NCBI GenBank assembly: GCA_947246685.1
Contig: CAMXSN010000001.1
Location: forward strand, 62,001-126,000
DNA: 64,000 nt
Reading direction: 5' to 3'
From: an uncultured Clostridia bacterium
GTDB lineage: Bacteria; Bacillota; Clostridia; Christensenellales; UBA3700
Shown here: piece by piece, positions 37,473 through 46,834 of the stretch
Position numbering within the stretch: position 1 is the stretch's first letter
Layout: every line of letters begins with the position of its first letter
Notes under the pieces: generated by a model
What the model saw: only the letters and a program-made list of their open reading frames with translations
Databases searched by the model: none
What the model was told of the DNA's origin: nothing
Program-made: the position numbers and the translations under genes

Positions 37473-38654
37473 ATGTTAACGAATTACAACGTTTTATTGG
37501 GAATCAGCGGAGGAATAGCCTGCTACAAATCCTGCGAGATAGTGTCCAGACTCAAAAAACTCGGCGCGGGCGTCGACGTCATAATGACGAAAAACGCAAC
37601 CGAGTTTGTCTCGCCGTTGACTTTTGAGACGTTGTCCGCAAGACCTGTTGTCAGCGATATGTTTGATCGGGAAAGGGAGTGGGAAGTCGAGCATATAGCG
37701 CTTGCCAAAAAAGCAGATATATGTATCATAGCTCCCGCTACGGCAAACGTTATAGCCAAATTTGCGGACGGAATCGCCGACGATATGCTCACCACGACGT
37801 ATCTTGCGCTCAAATGTCCGATAATAATCGCTCCGGCAATGAATACCAATATGTATGAAAACGTTGCCGTCAGAGAAAATCTTGACAAGCTTCGGGCGCG
37901 CGGAGTGACGGTTGTCGACTGCGCAGAGGGTAGATTGGCTTGCGGCGACAGCGGCAAAGGTAAGATGGCGGAACCTGTAGATATAGTAGGTAAAGTTGCC
38001 GAGATTCTATGTCCCAAGAGAGATTACGAGGGAAAGAGAGTTCTCGTTACCGCAGGCGCGACAAGAGAAAATATAGACGGCGTAAGATTTATTACCAACC
38101 GATCATCCGGAAAAATGGGGGTAGAAATCGCCAAAGCCGTGGTAAAGAGAGGCGGCGAGGCGGTGCTGATTAAGGGATTGACTCAGATTGATATCCCTTC
38201 GTATATTACGAAAGTCGTCGAAGTGACTTCAACTAGGCAGATGTACGATGCGGTTATGGAAAATTACGTCGATTGCGACGTGATAATCAAGGCTGCGGCT
38301 CCGAGCGATTACAGACCTGCAACCGAGATTAAAAGCAAGCTCAAAGGCAAACGCATAACTTTAGATTTGGTCAAAAATCCCGACATAGCTAAGGCTGTCG
38401 GAGAAGTTAAGGGCGATAGAAAACTTGTAATTTTTTGCGCAGAGACGGACAGTCTTATCGAAAGCGCAAAAGGTAAGTTGATCGGCAAAAACGCCGACGT
38501 GGTCGTTGCCAACGACGTCACGCAGAAAGGCGCCGGTTTTGACTCAGATACCAATATAGTTACGATTTTGACGAGAGATAACCGAACGGTATCCTATCCG
38601 ATAATGAGCAAGAGCGAGGTCGCTCACGTTATACTCGACGAGGCGCTCAAATGA
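37473..38654 (+). CDS. coaBC: Bifunctional phosphopantothenoylcysteine synthetase/decarboxylase
   Basis: Two coenzyme A steps: ligation of cysteine to phosphopantothenate (CoaB) and decarboxylation of the product (CoaC). The 393-residue protein has the flavoprotein CoaC half (GISGGIACYKSCEIV near residue 9; PAMNTNMYEN; the active-site Cys loop RLACGDSGKGKMAE near 155-168) and the CoaB half from about residue 185 (VLVTAGATRENIDGVRFITNRSSGKMG as a region). It overlaps priA by 4 nt. Confidence 0.96.
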   Translation: MLTNYNVLLGISGGIACYKSCEIVSRLKKLGAGVDVIMTKNATEFVSPLTFETLSARPVVSDMFDREREWEVEHIALAKKADICIIAPATANVIAKFADGIADDMLTTTYLALKCPIIIAPAMNTNMYENVAVRENLDKLRARGVTVVDCAEGRLACGDSGKGKMAEPVDIVGKVAEILCPKRDYEGKRVLVTAGATRENIDGVRFITNRSSGKMGVEIAKAVVKRGGEAVLIKGLTQIDIPSYITKVVEVTSTRQMYDAVMENYVDCDVIIKAAAPSDYRPATEIKSKLKGKRITLDLVKNPDIAKAVGEVKGDRKLVIFCAETDSLIESAKGKLIGKNADVVVANDVTQKGAGFDSDTNIVTILTRDNRTVSYPIMSKSEVAHVILDEALK

Positions 38655-40846
38655 TAGCAAGAGTTATCGTGGATATCAGCAACGGCGAAGTCGATAAGAT
38701 TTTCGATTACGAGATACCCTCAAATCTAAACGTTGAGAAAGGCAGCAGAGTGTTGGTTCCTTTCGGTACGAAGAGAATTGAGGGCTTTTGTATTGATAAG
38801 GTTCCCTCTTCCGATGTCGCGACGCTTAAAAGCGTGGAGGGCGTGCTGGACGAATACGTCTGCATAAGCGAGGAAATGCTGGCGCTTATGCGGTATATGA
38901 AAGAGAACTTTTATATACGTTACGTAGACTGTTTAAGACTTTTTATTCCGTCAAAATTGCGCGGCGGCAGAGTAAAGGAACTTACGAGACTTTATCTCAG
39001 GCTCAATCCCGCATTCTCATATGACGAGATAGTCGACGCGTTGCCCGCTAGGGCGAAAGGGCAGCTTGCAATAATTCAGCGGCTCAAAGACGGCGGAGAA
39101 TATCTTACTGCGCTTACCAACGAATATTCGGCAAGCGCGGTCAACGCTCTTGTCTCAAAGGGGCTTATCGTCAAATCGAGCGAACAGGTAGAGCGCAAAC
39201 CTATGCGGTCGCTTGTCGGAGAGGAGCAGTCGCGGAAGTTGCGTCCGCAGCAAAAGACCGCGATCGACAGCGTGTTTTCAAACGAAAAGACAGTCACCTT
39301 GTTGCACGGCGTTACGGGCAGCGGCAAGACGCTGGTATATATGACGGCGATAAGCAAAGTTTTGCAAGAGGGAAAAAGCGCGATTATGCTTGTGCCGGAG
39401 ATTTCTCTCACGCCGCAGATGTTGAGAAATTTCAGAGGTTATTTCGGCGACAGCGTGGCGATGCTGCACAGCGGATTGAGCGACGGCGAAAGGTTCGACG
39501 AATGGAAAAGATTGCTAAAAGGCGAAGCGAGAATCGCAGTCGGCGCCCGTTCAGCGATATTCGCGCCGCTTAAAGATTTGGGCTTGATCATAATAGACGA
39601 AGAGCACGATTCCAGTTATGTCAGCGAATCCAATCCCAGATACCGCACGGTCGACGTGGCGGAGTTTCGAGCAAGATACAACGGCGCAAAGCTAATACTG
39701 GGCAGCGCAACTCCGTCGATAGAAAGTTATCTTCGCGCCAAGCGAGGCGAATATAATCTCGCCGTGATGAGCGAGCGTATATCTGACAAGGGCATGCCCG
39801 ATATACAGATAGTCAATATGTCTCACGAGTTGCTTATGGGCAACAGCGGTATTTTTTCCGCTAAGTTGGAAAGCAGTCTCAAAGAAACCGTGAGTGCGGG
39901 CGATCAAGCTATGATATTTCTCAATCGCCGCGGACATTCCTCGTTCGTAATGTGCAGAAAATGCGGCTACATAGCTAAGTGCAGCGACTGCGACGTTTCG
40001 CTTACGTATCACTCGGTCGACAATCAGCTCAAATGCCATTATTGCGGCAAAAGGTATAAGATGCTTAACTGTTGTCCCGATTGCGGAAGTTTGAACATAA
40101 AATACGGCAAGTTGGGTACGCAGAGAGTCGTAGAGGAAATCAATCGTATATTGCCCGAAGTCAAAGTGCTGAGAATGGACAACGAAACTACCGCGACCAA
40201 GACCGCATATTTGGATATCCTCGGCGCGTTTGCTGCTAAGGAAGCGCAGATACTTGTGGGAACGCAGATGATAGCGAAGGGACATGATTTTCCCGACGTG
40301 ACTTTGGTAGGGATACTTGACGCTGACATGAGCCTGTATCATCAGGATTATCGATCCAATGAACGCACTTTTCAGCTTGTAACGCAGGTTGCAGGCAGAG
40401 CCGGCAGAAGCGAAAAAGGCGGCAAAGTCATTTTGCAGACGTACGCGCCGAATCACTATGTGTACCGATTTGCTTCGCGCTACGATTACGAAGGTTTTTT
40501 CGGCAAAGAAAATAATGTGCGCCAGACGACGGCTTTTCCGCCGTATACAACGATAATAAGAGTGCTTATGACATCAGAGAGCGAAGACAAAGTCATCGAG
40601 TGCGCAAAGAATATTTACAGGCAGATCAGGGAATATGCGGAGAAGAATTCAAGAGAATTTATTTATTTGCAGGCTATGCGTTCGCCGCTTAGCAGGATAC
40701 AAAATAAATATCGCTATCAGATAATCGCAAGGATAGAGAGAAATAAAGAAGAGCAAATAATCGCCGAATTTTACGACGTGATAGAAAAAAGCAAGTACAG
40801 AGGAGTTTCTGTATTTGCCGAACTCAATCCGCAGAATATGGCTTAA
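38651..40846 (+). CDS. priA: Primosomal replication restart helicase
   Basis: Reloads the replicative helicase at stalled forks. The 731-residue protein has an N-terminal DNA-binding domain (DKIFDYEIP; KGSRVLVPFG), Walker [13 protein letters not shown] near residue 220, DEEHDSSY, a double zinc-binding region of eight cysteines (CRKCG...CSDC...CHYCG...CCPDCG, residues about 435-475) and helicase motifs GTQMIAKGHDFP and QVAGRAGRS. Its ATG overlaps the coaBC stop. Confidence 0.96.
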   Translation: MIARVIVDISNGEVDKIFDYEIPSNLNVEKGSRVLVPFGTKRIEGFCIDKVPSSDVATLKSVEGVLDEYVCISEEMLALMRYMKENFYIRYVDCLRLFIPSKLRGGRVKELTRLYLRLNPAFSYDEIVDALPARAKGQLAIIQRLKDGGEYLTALTNEYSASAVNALVSKGLIVKSSEQVERKPMRSLVGEEQSRKLRPQQKTAIDSVFSNEKTVTLLHGVTGSGKTLVYMTAISKVLQEGKSAIMLVPEISLTPQMLRNFRGYFGDSVAMLHSGLSDGERFDEWKRLLKGEARIAVGARSAIFAPLKDLGLIIIDEEHDSSYVSESNPRYRTVDVAEFRARYNGAKLILGSATPSIESYLRAKRGEYNLAVMSERISDKGMPDIQIVNMSHELLMGNSGIFSAKLESSLKETVSAGDQAMIFLNRRGHSSFVMCRKCGYIAKCSDCDVSLTYHSVDNQLKCHYCGKRYKMLNCCPDCGSLNIKYGKLGTQRVVEEINRILPEVKVLRMDNETTATKTAYLDILGAFAAKEAQILVGTQMIAKGHDFPDVTLVGILDADMSLYHQDYRSNERTFQLVTQVAGRAGRSEKGGKVILQTYAPNHYVYRFASRYDYEGFFGKENNVRQTTAFPPYTTIIRVLMTSESEDKVIECAKNIYRQIREYAEKNSREFIYLQAMRSPLSRIQNKYRYQIIARIERNKEEQIIAEFYDVIEKSKYRGVSVFAELNPQNMA

Positions 40847-40862
40847 GAAGAGGAGAGAAAAT

Positions 40863-41306
40863 ATGGCTTTGAGAGATATAGTTACGGATCCCAACGAAAC
40901 GTTGAGAAAGAAATGCCGTCCCGTCGAAATTTTCGACGAAAAATTGGGCAGGATATTCGACGATATGAGGCAGACTATGAACCGCGCCGACGGAGTGGGA
41001 CTTGCGGGACCTCAGATAGGATTACTCAGAAGGATAGCCGTGGTAGAGGTCGACGATTTTTATATCGAATTCGTCAATCCCGTCATCGTCAAGACGAAGG
41101 GTACTCAGGTAGGACCTGAGGGCTGTTTGAGCGTGCCGGGCAAGCAAAGCAACGTAAAAAGACCATTTAAGGTTACCGTCGAATATCAGGACAGACACGG
41201 CAAACATATGTCGGTCACGGCAGAGGGGTTTATCGCAAGGGCATTTTGTCATGAGATAGATCATCTTGACGGTATTCTCTATTATGACAAAGCAGAGAAA
41301 GATTGA
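40863..41306 (+). CDS. def: Peptide deformylase
   Basis: Removes the formyl group from nascent proteins; metal enzyme. The 147-residue protein has all three motifs: GVGLAGPQIG (residues 40-49), EGCLSVPG (Cys near 87) and HEIDHLDG near 128-135. AGGAGAG precedes ATG 40863, and the N-terminus ALRDIVTDPNETLRKKC fits the family; the open frame upstream does not. fmt, its functional partner, follows. Confidence 0.96.
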   Translation: MALRDIVTDPNETLRKKCRPVEIFDEKLGRIFDDMRQTMNRADGVGLAGPQIGLLRRIAVVEVDDFYIEFVNPVIVKTKGTQVGPEGCLSVPGKQSNVKRPFKVTVEYQDRHGKHMSVTAEGFIARAFCHEIDHLDGILYYDKAEKD

Positions 41307-41325
41307 GCGATATTGAGAGGTGAAA

Positions 41326-42258
41326 ATGAGAGTATTGTTTCTTGGAACTCCCGACTTTGCCGTCAAAGCGTTGGAGAGCATATTGGATAACGGCTATGAC
41401 GTCATCGGAGTTGTCACTCAACCCGATAGAAAGCGTAATCGAGGCGAGGTGACGTTCTGTCCCGTCAAACAGTTTGCATTGGACAGGAATATCAAAGTAT
41501 ATCAATACGAAAGCATACGCAAAGAGGGCGCGGAAGAACTTGCTGCGCTCGCTCCCGATATAATGGTCACTTGCGCATTCGGGCAGATAATAAGTCAGCA
41601 GATATTGGATATTCCTCCGCACGGCGTGATAAACATCCACGCTTCGCTTTTGCCTAAATACAGGGGAAGCAGTCCGATTCAGTGGTGTCTTGTCAACGGA
41701 GAGGAAAAGACGGGAATTACCGTTATGCGCACGGCTTTGGCGGTTGACAGCGGAGACATACTTCTGCAAAAAGAATTGGATATACTGCCTAACGAAAATG
41801 CAGGACATTTATTTGACAGATTGGCGATTCTCGGCGGACAGGCAATAGTCGAAGCGTTGGAACTTATCGAAAGCGGTCGCGATGAGTACGTTTCTCAAGA
41901 CGAAAGTTTGGCTACGCATTATCCGATGATCAATAAAGAAGACGGCAAGATAGATTGGCAGGCGTCCGCAAGAGATATTTACAATAAAATGCGAGGCTTT
42001 ACGCCGTGGCCGTCGGTATACACGCATCTTGACGGAAAAATATTCAAGATATTGGACGCGCGCGCGGAAAAAACTCCGGAAGATATGCAAATTTTGCCCG
42101 TCGGAGCCGTAAGGACGCGCAAATCAAGCGCGTCTGTCAAGACGGGCGACGGGGTTTTGACGTTGCTATGCGTGCAGTTGGAAGGTAAGAGAGCAATGGA
42201 TATAAAGACTTTTATGCTGTCGGGAAAACTAATAGACGGCGAGGAGTTTGACCGGTGA
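41326..42258 (+). CDS. fmt: Methionyl-tRNA formyltransferase
   Basis: Formylates initiator Met-tRNA using 10-formyl-THF. The 310-residue protein has MRVLFLGTPDFAVKAL at the start, CPVKQFA, the catalytic region NIHASLLPKYRGSSPIQW near 108-125, then TGITVMRTALAVDSGDIL and the C-terminal OB-like domain. GAGAGG lies 6 nt before ATG 41326; an in-frame GTG at 41320 overlaps that site. It is coupled to rsmB by a GTGA overlap. Confidence 0.95.
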   Translation: MRVLFLGTPDFAVKALESILDNGYDVIGVVTQPDRKRNRGEVTFCPVKQFALDRNIKVYQYESIRKEGAEELAALAPDIMVTCAFGQIISQQILDIPPHGVINIHASLLPKYRGSSPIQWCLVNGEEKTGITVMRTALAVDSGDILLQKELDILPNENAGHLFDRLAILGGQAIVEALELIESGRDEYVSQDESLATHYPMINKEDGKIDWQASARDIYNKMRGFTPWPSVYTHLDGKIFKILDARAEKTPEDMQILPVGAVRTRKSSASVKTGDGVLTLLCVQLEGKRAMDIKTFMLSGKLIDGEEFDR

Positions 42259-43484
42259 ACGATTTGATTCTGGCGCTGCAAGTGCTGCTCAATATTTATA
42301 AGAACGGCGCATTCAGCTCTATTGAACTAAATAAGTCTGTCAAAGGCGCTAGCAATCAAGCTATGGTCACAAGGCTTGTCTACGGTGTTTTGCAAAAAGA
42401 CGTTCAGCTCGAATATTATCTTGGAAAAACCGTAAAAAAGCGTCCGTCGAAGACTGTATGCGTGCTTCTAAAATTGGGAATGTACTGTCTTGTTTACATA
42501 GATTCTATACCCTCTTACGCTATTGTCGACAGTTTGGTCGAAATATGCGGAAAGATCGGGAAACGGCAACTAAAAGGATTCGTCAATGCGGTGCTCAAGA
42601 ATTTCGACGCGGAAAAAATTGAATTACCCAGCGGAAATATCGAGCGTCTAAGCGTGGAGTCTAGCGTTCCGCTGTGGTTGGTGGAAAAGTATTGCGATCA
42701 GTACGGATACGGCAAGACCAAAGAATTTTTGACGCATGGTCTTTTTACCAAAGAGCATTTGCGCCCCAATTTAAGGAAGTGGAAATTGAGCGATTTGCAG
42801 ACGTATCTGGATAAAGAGAGAATTCCTTACGCAGTTAGTCCGCGAGGCGGTTTATACGTAGACAACTGCGCGACTGTCAGAAGACTCAATGAAGAAGGCA
42901 AGACTACTTTTCAATCCGCGACGTCTATGGCTGCGGCTCAGGCTATGGAAGTAAAAGACGGAGAAAGAATTGCAGATTTATGCAGCGCTCCGGGCGGCAA
43001 GTCTGTCTATATGAGCGAACTGGCAAGCATAGAGATTACCGCTTGCGACGTTCGCGACCACAGATTGGAATTGATAAAAAGCTACGTGTCGCGTATGTCT
43101 GCGGAGAGGATAGAAGTAAGGCTCAACGACGGCGCCGTATATAACGGTGACTTTGCGGGAGCGTTTGACAAGGTTCTTTGCGACGTGCCGTGCAGCGGCT
43201 TAGGCGTAGCGGCAAAAAAAGCCGACGTATATTTGAACGCCAGCGAGGAAAAAATCAATTCTTTGAGTCGATTGCAATACGATATTTTATGCAATGCGTC
43301 AAAATATGCGACCAAGAGGATAGTGTATTCTACGTGTACGTTATTAAGGGAAGAAAACGAGGATATTGTCGAAAAATTCATCAAAGAGAACGCGGGTTGG
43401 CAATTGGTAGAAAGTAAACAGTACTTGCCTGACGGCAACGGACAGGACGGATTTTTTATAGCGATACTCGATAAGGCAGTATGA
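42255..43484 (+). CDS. rsmB: 16S rRNA (cytosine-967-C5)-methyltransferase
   Basis: SAM-dependent rRNA methyltransferase. The 409-residue protein has an N-terminal NusB-like domain (QAMVTRLVYGVLQKDVQLEYYL as a region near 34-55) and a C-terminal Fmu domain with DLCSAPGGKSVYMSEL, the catalytic DVPCSGLG motif near 307-314 and STCTLLREENE. The start codon is GTG 42255, overlapping the fmt stop, with GAGGAG 9 nt upstream. Confidence 0.94.
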   Translation: MNDLILALQVLLNIYKNGAFSSIELNKSVKGASNQAMVTRLVYGVLQKDVQLEYYLGKTVKKRPSKTVCVLLKLGMYCLVYIDSIPSYAIVDSLVEICGKIGKRQLKGFVNAVLKNFDAEKIELPSGNIERLSVESSVPLWLVEKYCDQYGYGKTKEFLTHGLFTKEHLRPNLRKWKLSDLQTYLDKERIPYAVSPRGGLYVDNCATVRRLNEEGKTTFQSATSMAAAQAMEVKDGERIADLCSAPGGKSVYMSELASIEITACDVRDHRLELIKSYVSRMSAERIEVRLNDGAVYNGDFAGAFDKVLCDVPCSGLGVAAKKADVYLNASEEKINSLSRLQYDILCNASKYATKRIVYSTCTLLREENEDIVEKFIKENAGWQLVESKQYLPDGNGQDGFFIAILDKAV

Positions 43485-44542
43485 TTATGGAAGAGACAAA
43501 ACTTTTGACAGATAAATCGCTTGAAGAGATTGAGAAACTGGCGGCTGATTACGGACAGCCTAAATTTCGGGCGCGTCAATTGTTTGAATGGCTAAGCAAA
43601 GGTAAAGATTTCGATGCTATGAGTAATCTTCCCAAGGCGTTTATCCAAAGTCTTAAGGATGACGGTTATAAGCCTTGCGGCGTGGAAGTTCACAGGCAAT
43701 TCAAATCCCAAAAAGACGAAACAGTCAAATATATTTATAAATTGAACGACGGAAATCTTATCGAGGGCGTGCTGATGAAATATAAGTACGGCAACACGCT
43801 TTGCGTGTCCACTCAGGTAGGCTGCAGGATGAATTGTTCGTTTTGCGCGTCGGGACTTGACGGACTGATACGCAATCTTTCCGCAGGAGAAATATTGGGT
43901 CAGGTAATTGCGGTCAACGCGCTTAACGGCGGCGAGGGCAGTCGAGGCGTGACCAATATCGTGCTCATGGGCAGCGGCGAACCGCTGGATAACTATGACA
44001 ACGTATGCAAATTTCTTTCTTTGGCGAGCGACGAACGAGGACTCAACGTATCCAAAAGAAACGTATCGCTGTCCACTTGCGGGCTGTGCGATAATATCAG
44101 AAGACTTGCTGACGACGGTTATTCTCCTACGCTGACAATATCTTTGCACGCGCCCAACGACGAAATGCGCAGACAGATAATGCCGATCGCAAAAAAATAC
44201 TCCATTTCCGATATAATATCCGCCGTTAAATATTATTTTGACAAGACGGGAAGGCGAATAATATTTGAATATTCGATGATAGCGGGCAAAAACGATACTC
44301 CAGAGTGCGCTAGACAGCTTGCTGACGTTGTCAAAGGACTTGCCTGTCACGTCAATTTGATACCTCTAAATTACGTCAAAGAGCGAGGTTTGGACGGAAG
44401 CTCCAAGAAAGACGTATACAGATTTATGGCAATGCTGGAAAGCAGAGGTGTCAGCGCGACCGTGCGCAGAAGCATGGGGAGCGATATTGACGGCGCTTGC
44501 GGGCAATTGAGAAGGAAGATATTGGAAGATGAAAACTTATGA
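43481..44542 (+). CDS. rlmN: Dual-specificity rRNA/tRNA adenine-C2 methyltransferase
   Basis: Radical-SAM enzyme making m2A2503 in 23S rRNA and m2A37 in tRNA. The 353-residue protein has CRMNCSFCAS (CxxxCxxC, near residues 113-122), GSGEPLDNYDNV and the conserved Cys of MGSDIDGACGQLR near 335-347. The start overlaps the rsmB stop; ATG 43481 or 43487 are both possible. In Bacillus prpC and prkC follow; here a NUDIX gene does. Confidence 0.95.
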   Translation: MIMEETKLLTDKSLEEIEKLAADYGQPKFRARQLFEWLSKGKDFDAMSNLPKAFIQSLKDDGYKPCGVEVHRQFKSQKDETVKYIYKLNDGNLIEGVLMKYKYGNTLCVSTQVGCRMNCSFCASGLDGLIRNLSAGEILGQVIAVNALNGGEGSRGVTNIVLMGSGEPLDNYDNVCKFLSLASDERGLNVSKRNVSLSTCGLCDNIRRLADDGYSPTLTISLHAPNDEMRRQIMPIAKKYSISDIISAVKYYFDKTGRRIIFEYSMIAGKNDTPECARQLADVVKGLACHVNLIPLNYVKERGLDGSSKKDVYRFMAMLESRGVSATVRRSMGSDIDGACGQLRRKILEDENL

Positions 44543-45062
44543 GATATTCGACGAGTATTACAGCGCAGATAAGGTTTATTCTCATACCCGTTACGCGGCT
44601 CGCGCGGTGATAATGCAGGATGGGCAACTATTCATCGAGCGCGCGCAAACGCCGCAGGTAATTATGTTGCCGGGCGGAGGAGTAGAGGGCGACGAGGATA
44701 ATTTTGAGTGCGTTACGCGCGAATGCGCGGAGGAATGCGGAATAATTGTCAGACCCGTCGAAGAGCTTTTTAAGATAAAAGAATATTACCGCGACACAGT
44801 TTACGACAGCGTATACGTACGCTGTGAGATTGTGGGAAAGTGCGCGACTGATTTTACAGAAAACGAAAAATCAATGTCGTTGGCAAGCGGTTGGCAAAAT
44901 TTTGACGCGATATTGGAAGATTTCGATAGAATAATGGCATTGTATCAAGACGGTGAAGAACTGTATTGCTGTCACAAAAGGGAACTTCTCGCAATACAGC
45001 ACATATTGAACATTGTTCAGTATGCGGATAATCAAGCAAAACACAATAAGCCAACGGCTTAA
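44529..45062 (+). CDS. NUDIX hydrolase
   Basis: A 177-residue hydrolase of nucleoside diphosphate-linked substrates. The NUDIX box is clear: G-GVEGD-E-DNFECVT-REC-A-EECG at about residues 50-72, fitting GX5EX7REUXEEXGU. The substrate is unknown. It overlaps the end of rlmN by 14 nt and lies directly before rsgA, the position of prpC-prkC in many Firmicutes. A TTGAAC palindrome is embedded in its last codons (45006-45020). Confidence 0.9.
   Translation: MKTYEIFDEYYSADKVYSHTRYAARAVIMQDGQLFIERAQTPQVIMLPGGGVEGDEDNFECVTRECAEECGIIVRPVEELFKIKEYYRDTVYDSVYVRCEIVGKCATDFTENEKSMSLASGWQNFDAILEDFDRIMALYQDGEELYCCHKRELLAIQHILNIVQYADNQAKHNKPTA
45006..45020. repeat. YTGAAC-N3-GTTCAR palindrome, copy 3
   Basis: TTGAACATTGTTCAG, inside the 3' coding end of the NUDIX gene. 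The flanks extend it: CATA on the left and TATG on the right give 10-bp arms with one mismatch. Confidence 0.75.
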
Positions 45063-45073
45063 AGGAGCGTAGT

Positions 45074-45955
45074 ATCAAAGTCAGAACCAACGGACAGATA
45101 ATCAAGGGAGTAGGCGGCGTGTATACCGTTGTCACGCAAGAGGGGCAAACGGTCAAATGCTTTCCCAGAGGCAAGCTCAAGCAGAACGGGGCGCTCTATA
45201 TAGGCGACTTCGTGGATATCGTGTTGGACAAAGAAGGGATTATAGAGAACGTGCGCGAGCGCAAGACGCAATTGGTGCGCCCGTTTGTCAGTAACATGGA
45301 CGGTATCGTCATAGTGCTTGCCCCGACACCAAAGCCAGACATGATGTTGGTCGATAAATTGATTATAGGCGCGACGGAAAACGGTATACCGCCTATAATT
45401 TGCGTAAATAAGGCTGATATGCAGGGCGCGGACGGTATAGCGCAGGAAGTTGCCGACGATTATAAGGAAATTGCCGATATACTTGTGATATCTACCCACA
45501 CAAATCAGGGAATTGATCTGTTAATGCAAAAAATCAAGGGCAAGTTCATTTGTCTTGCAGGTCAATCCGCCGTTGGTAAATCGTCGTTGATCAATTGTAT
45601 TTTGGGCGAAAATAAGATGAAAATCGGAGAACTGAGCGCAAAGTGCGACAGGGGAAAGAATACTACCAGGCACATAGAGATAATTACGATTGACGACGGC
45701 ACTAAGATTGCGGACACTTGCGGATTCAATAAATTGGAGATACCGTTGTTTGATCCGGCTGTATTATCCACTTATTATACCGACTTCGATGAATATGCGA
45801 AAAAATGTAAGTTCAGATGCTGCAATCACTACAAAGAGAGCGATTGCGGGGTAAAAAATGCCGTCGAATGCGGCGATATCGCCATAGGACGCTATGACAG
45901 ATACGTGAGACTGTTTGCTTACGTTGAAAGCCGTTGGAATAAGAGATACGATTAA
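45074..45955 (+). CDS. rsgA: Ribosome small subunit GTPase RsgA, apparently starting at AUC
   Basis: Late 30S maturation GTPase with circularly permuted G motifs. The order seen is VNKADM (G4), GQSAVGKSSL (G1), DTCG (G3), then a zinc-binding C-terminus (Cys in KFRCCNHYKESDC and His). The OB-fold start (NGQIIKGVGGVYTVV) is encoded upstream of the first ATG/GTG/TTG candidate that would keep it: the only codon with a proper site is ATC at 45074, 6 nt after AAAGGAG. GTG 45119 would delete the first OB strand. So I place the start at an AUC codon (293 aa), or ATG was misread. Confidence 0.88.
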   Translation: MKVRTNGQIIKGVGGVYTVVTQEGQTVKCFPRGKLKQNGALYIGDFVDIVLDKEGIIENVRERKTQLVRPFVSNMDGIVIVLAPTPKPDMMLVDKLIIGATENGIPPIICVNKADMQGADGIAQEVADDYKEIADILVISTHTNQGIDLLMQKIKGKFICLAGQSAVGKSSLINCILGENKMKIGELSAKCDRGKNTTRHIEIITIDDGTKIADTCGFNKLEIPLFDPAVLSTYYTDFDEYAKKCKFRCCNHYKESDCGVKNAVECGDIAIGRYDRYVRLFAYVESRWNKRYD

Positions 45956-45970
45956 TTGAACATGGTTCAG
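45956..45970. repeat. YTGAAC-N3-GTTCAR palindrome, copy 4
   Basis: TTGAACATGGTTCAG, starting directly after the rsgA stop codon and followed by TATG. With copy 3 it brackets rsgA. Confidence 0.75.
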
Positions 45971-46009
45971 TATGATTATTAATACAAAATAAATAATTAA
46001 GGAGCATAT

Positions 46010-46657
46010 ATGAGTATAAAAATTTCACCGTCGATACTTTCGGCTGACTTTGCGAATATGGGCGCAGCCGTTTCAAAACTTGCTGATTGGGGAGCAGATT
46101 GGGTGCATTGCGACGTTATGGACGGTATGTTTTGTCCCAACTTTACGTTTGGACCGCCGATGATTAAGGCGATAAGGAAGCACACGCGCTTGCCGCTGGA
46201 CGTGCATCTTATGATTACCAAACCGGAAAGATATATAGACAAGTTTTTGGAAGCCGGTGCGGATATAATCACTTTCCATGCCGAAGCAAGCGAAAGCGTT
46301 GAGGAGATAATTGACACTGTTCATAGGCACGGCAAGCTCGTCGGTTTAGTGCTTAATCCAAATATAGAGGTAAATACAATAGCAAAATATTTGGATATGG
46401 TCGATTTGATAATGCTTATGGGCGTATATCCGGGATTTTCCGCGCAGAAATTTATACCCGAAACAATGGACAAGATTTCTCAGTTAAAGGATCTTATCGG
46501 CGAGAGAAACGTGCAGATAGAATTTGACGGCGGAGTCAGTGTGGATAACGTCGAGGAAATGGAGCAGCGGGGGCTGAATATCGCTGTCAGCGGCAGTTTT
46601 GTTTTCGGAGCGGAAGATCCTCAGAAAGCAATATCATCGTTAAAACGGGCAAAATAG
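46010..46657 (+). CDS. rpe: Ribulose-phosphate 3-epimerase
   Basis: Interconverts ribulose-5-P and xylulose-5-P in the pentose phosphate pathway. The 215-residue TIM barrel has PSILSADFANMG, HCDVMDGMFCPNFTFGP near residues 33-49, DVHLMITKPERYI and the phosphate motif VSGSFVFGAEDP. AAGGAG precedes the ATG. It follows rsgA as in Bacillus. Confidence 0.96.
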   Translation: MSIKISPSILSADFANMGAAVSKLADWGADWVHCDVMDGMFCPNFTFGPPMIKAIRKHTRLPLDVHLMITKPERYIDKFLEAGADIITFHAEASESVEEIIDTVHRHGKLVGLVLNPNIEVNTIAKYLDMVDLIMLMGVYPGFSAQKFIPETMDKISQLKDLIGERNVQIEFDGGVSVDNVEEMEQRGLNIAVSGSFVFGAEDPQKAISSLKRAK

Positions 46658-46763
46658 CAATTAATTTACCGATTGTATGCGTCGTCAGGCGGGTAGAAGT
46701 GCGGTAAAACGTCAATTTAACGATGATAACGGTAGCCAGTCAAAGATATAATTTTAATGAAAT

Positions 46764-46805
46764 ACGGCGAGCGGCGGTTCGCCGTACGCTAATTAAGCGT
46801 TTTTC
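46764..46805 (+). terminator. Tandem hairpins after rpe, the second terminator-like
   Basis: TACGGCGA/TCGCCGTA (46764-46787, 8 bp) is followed by ACGCT-aatta-AGCGT and five T (46787-46805). The stretch 46658-46763 before it holds no recognisable gene. Confidence 0.55.
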
Positions 46806-46834
46806 GTACGGAAGGAAGACGACCGTTCGCTAAT

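Noticed and set aside
45006..45970. The TTGAAC palindromes as LexA (SOS) boxes
   Set aside because: The spacing is 3 nt rather than the 4 nt of GAAC-N4-GTTC sites, the sites lie in coding sequence or gene ends, and the associated genes are not SOS genes.
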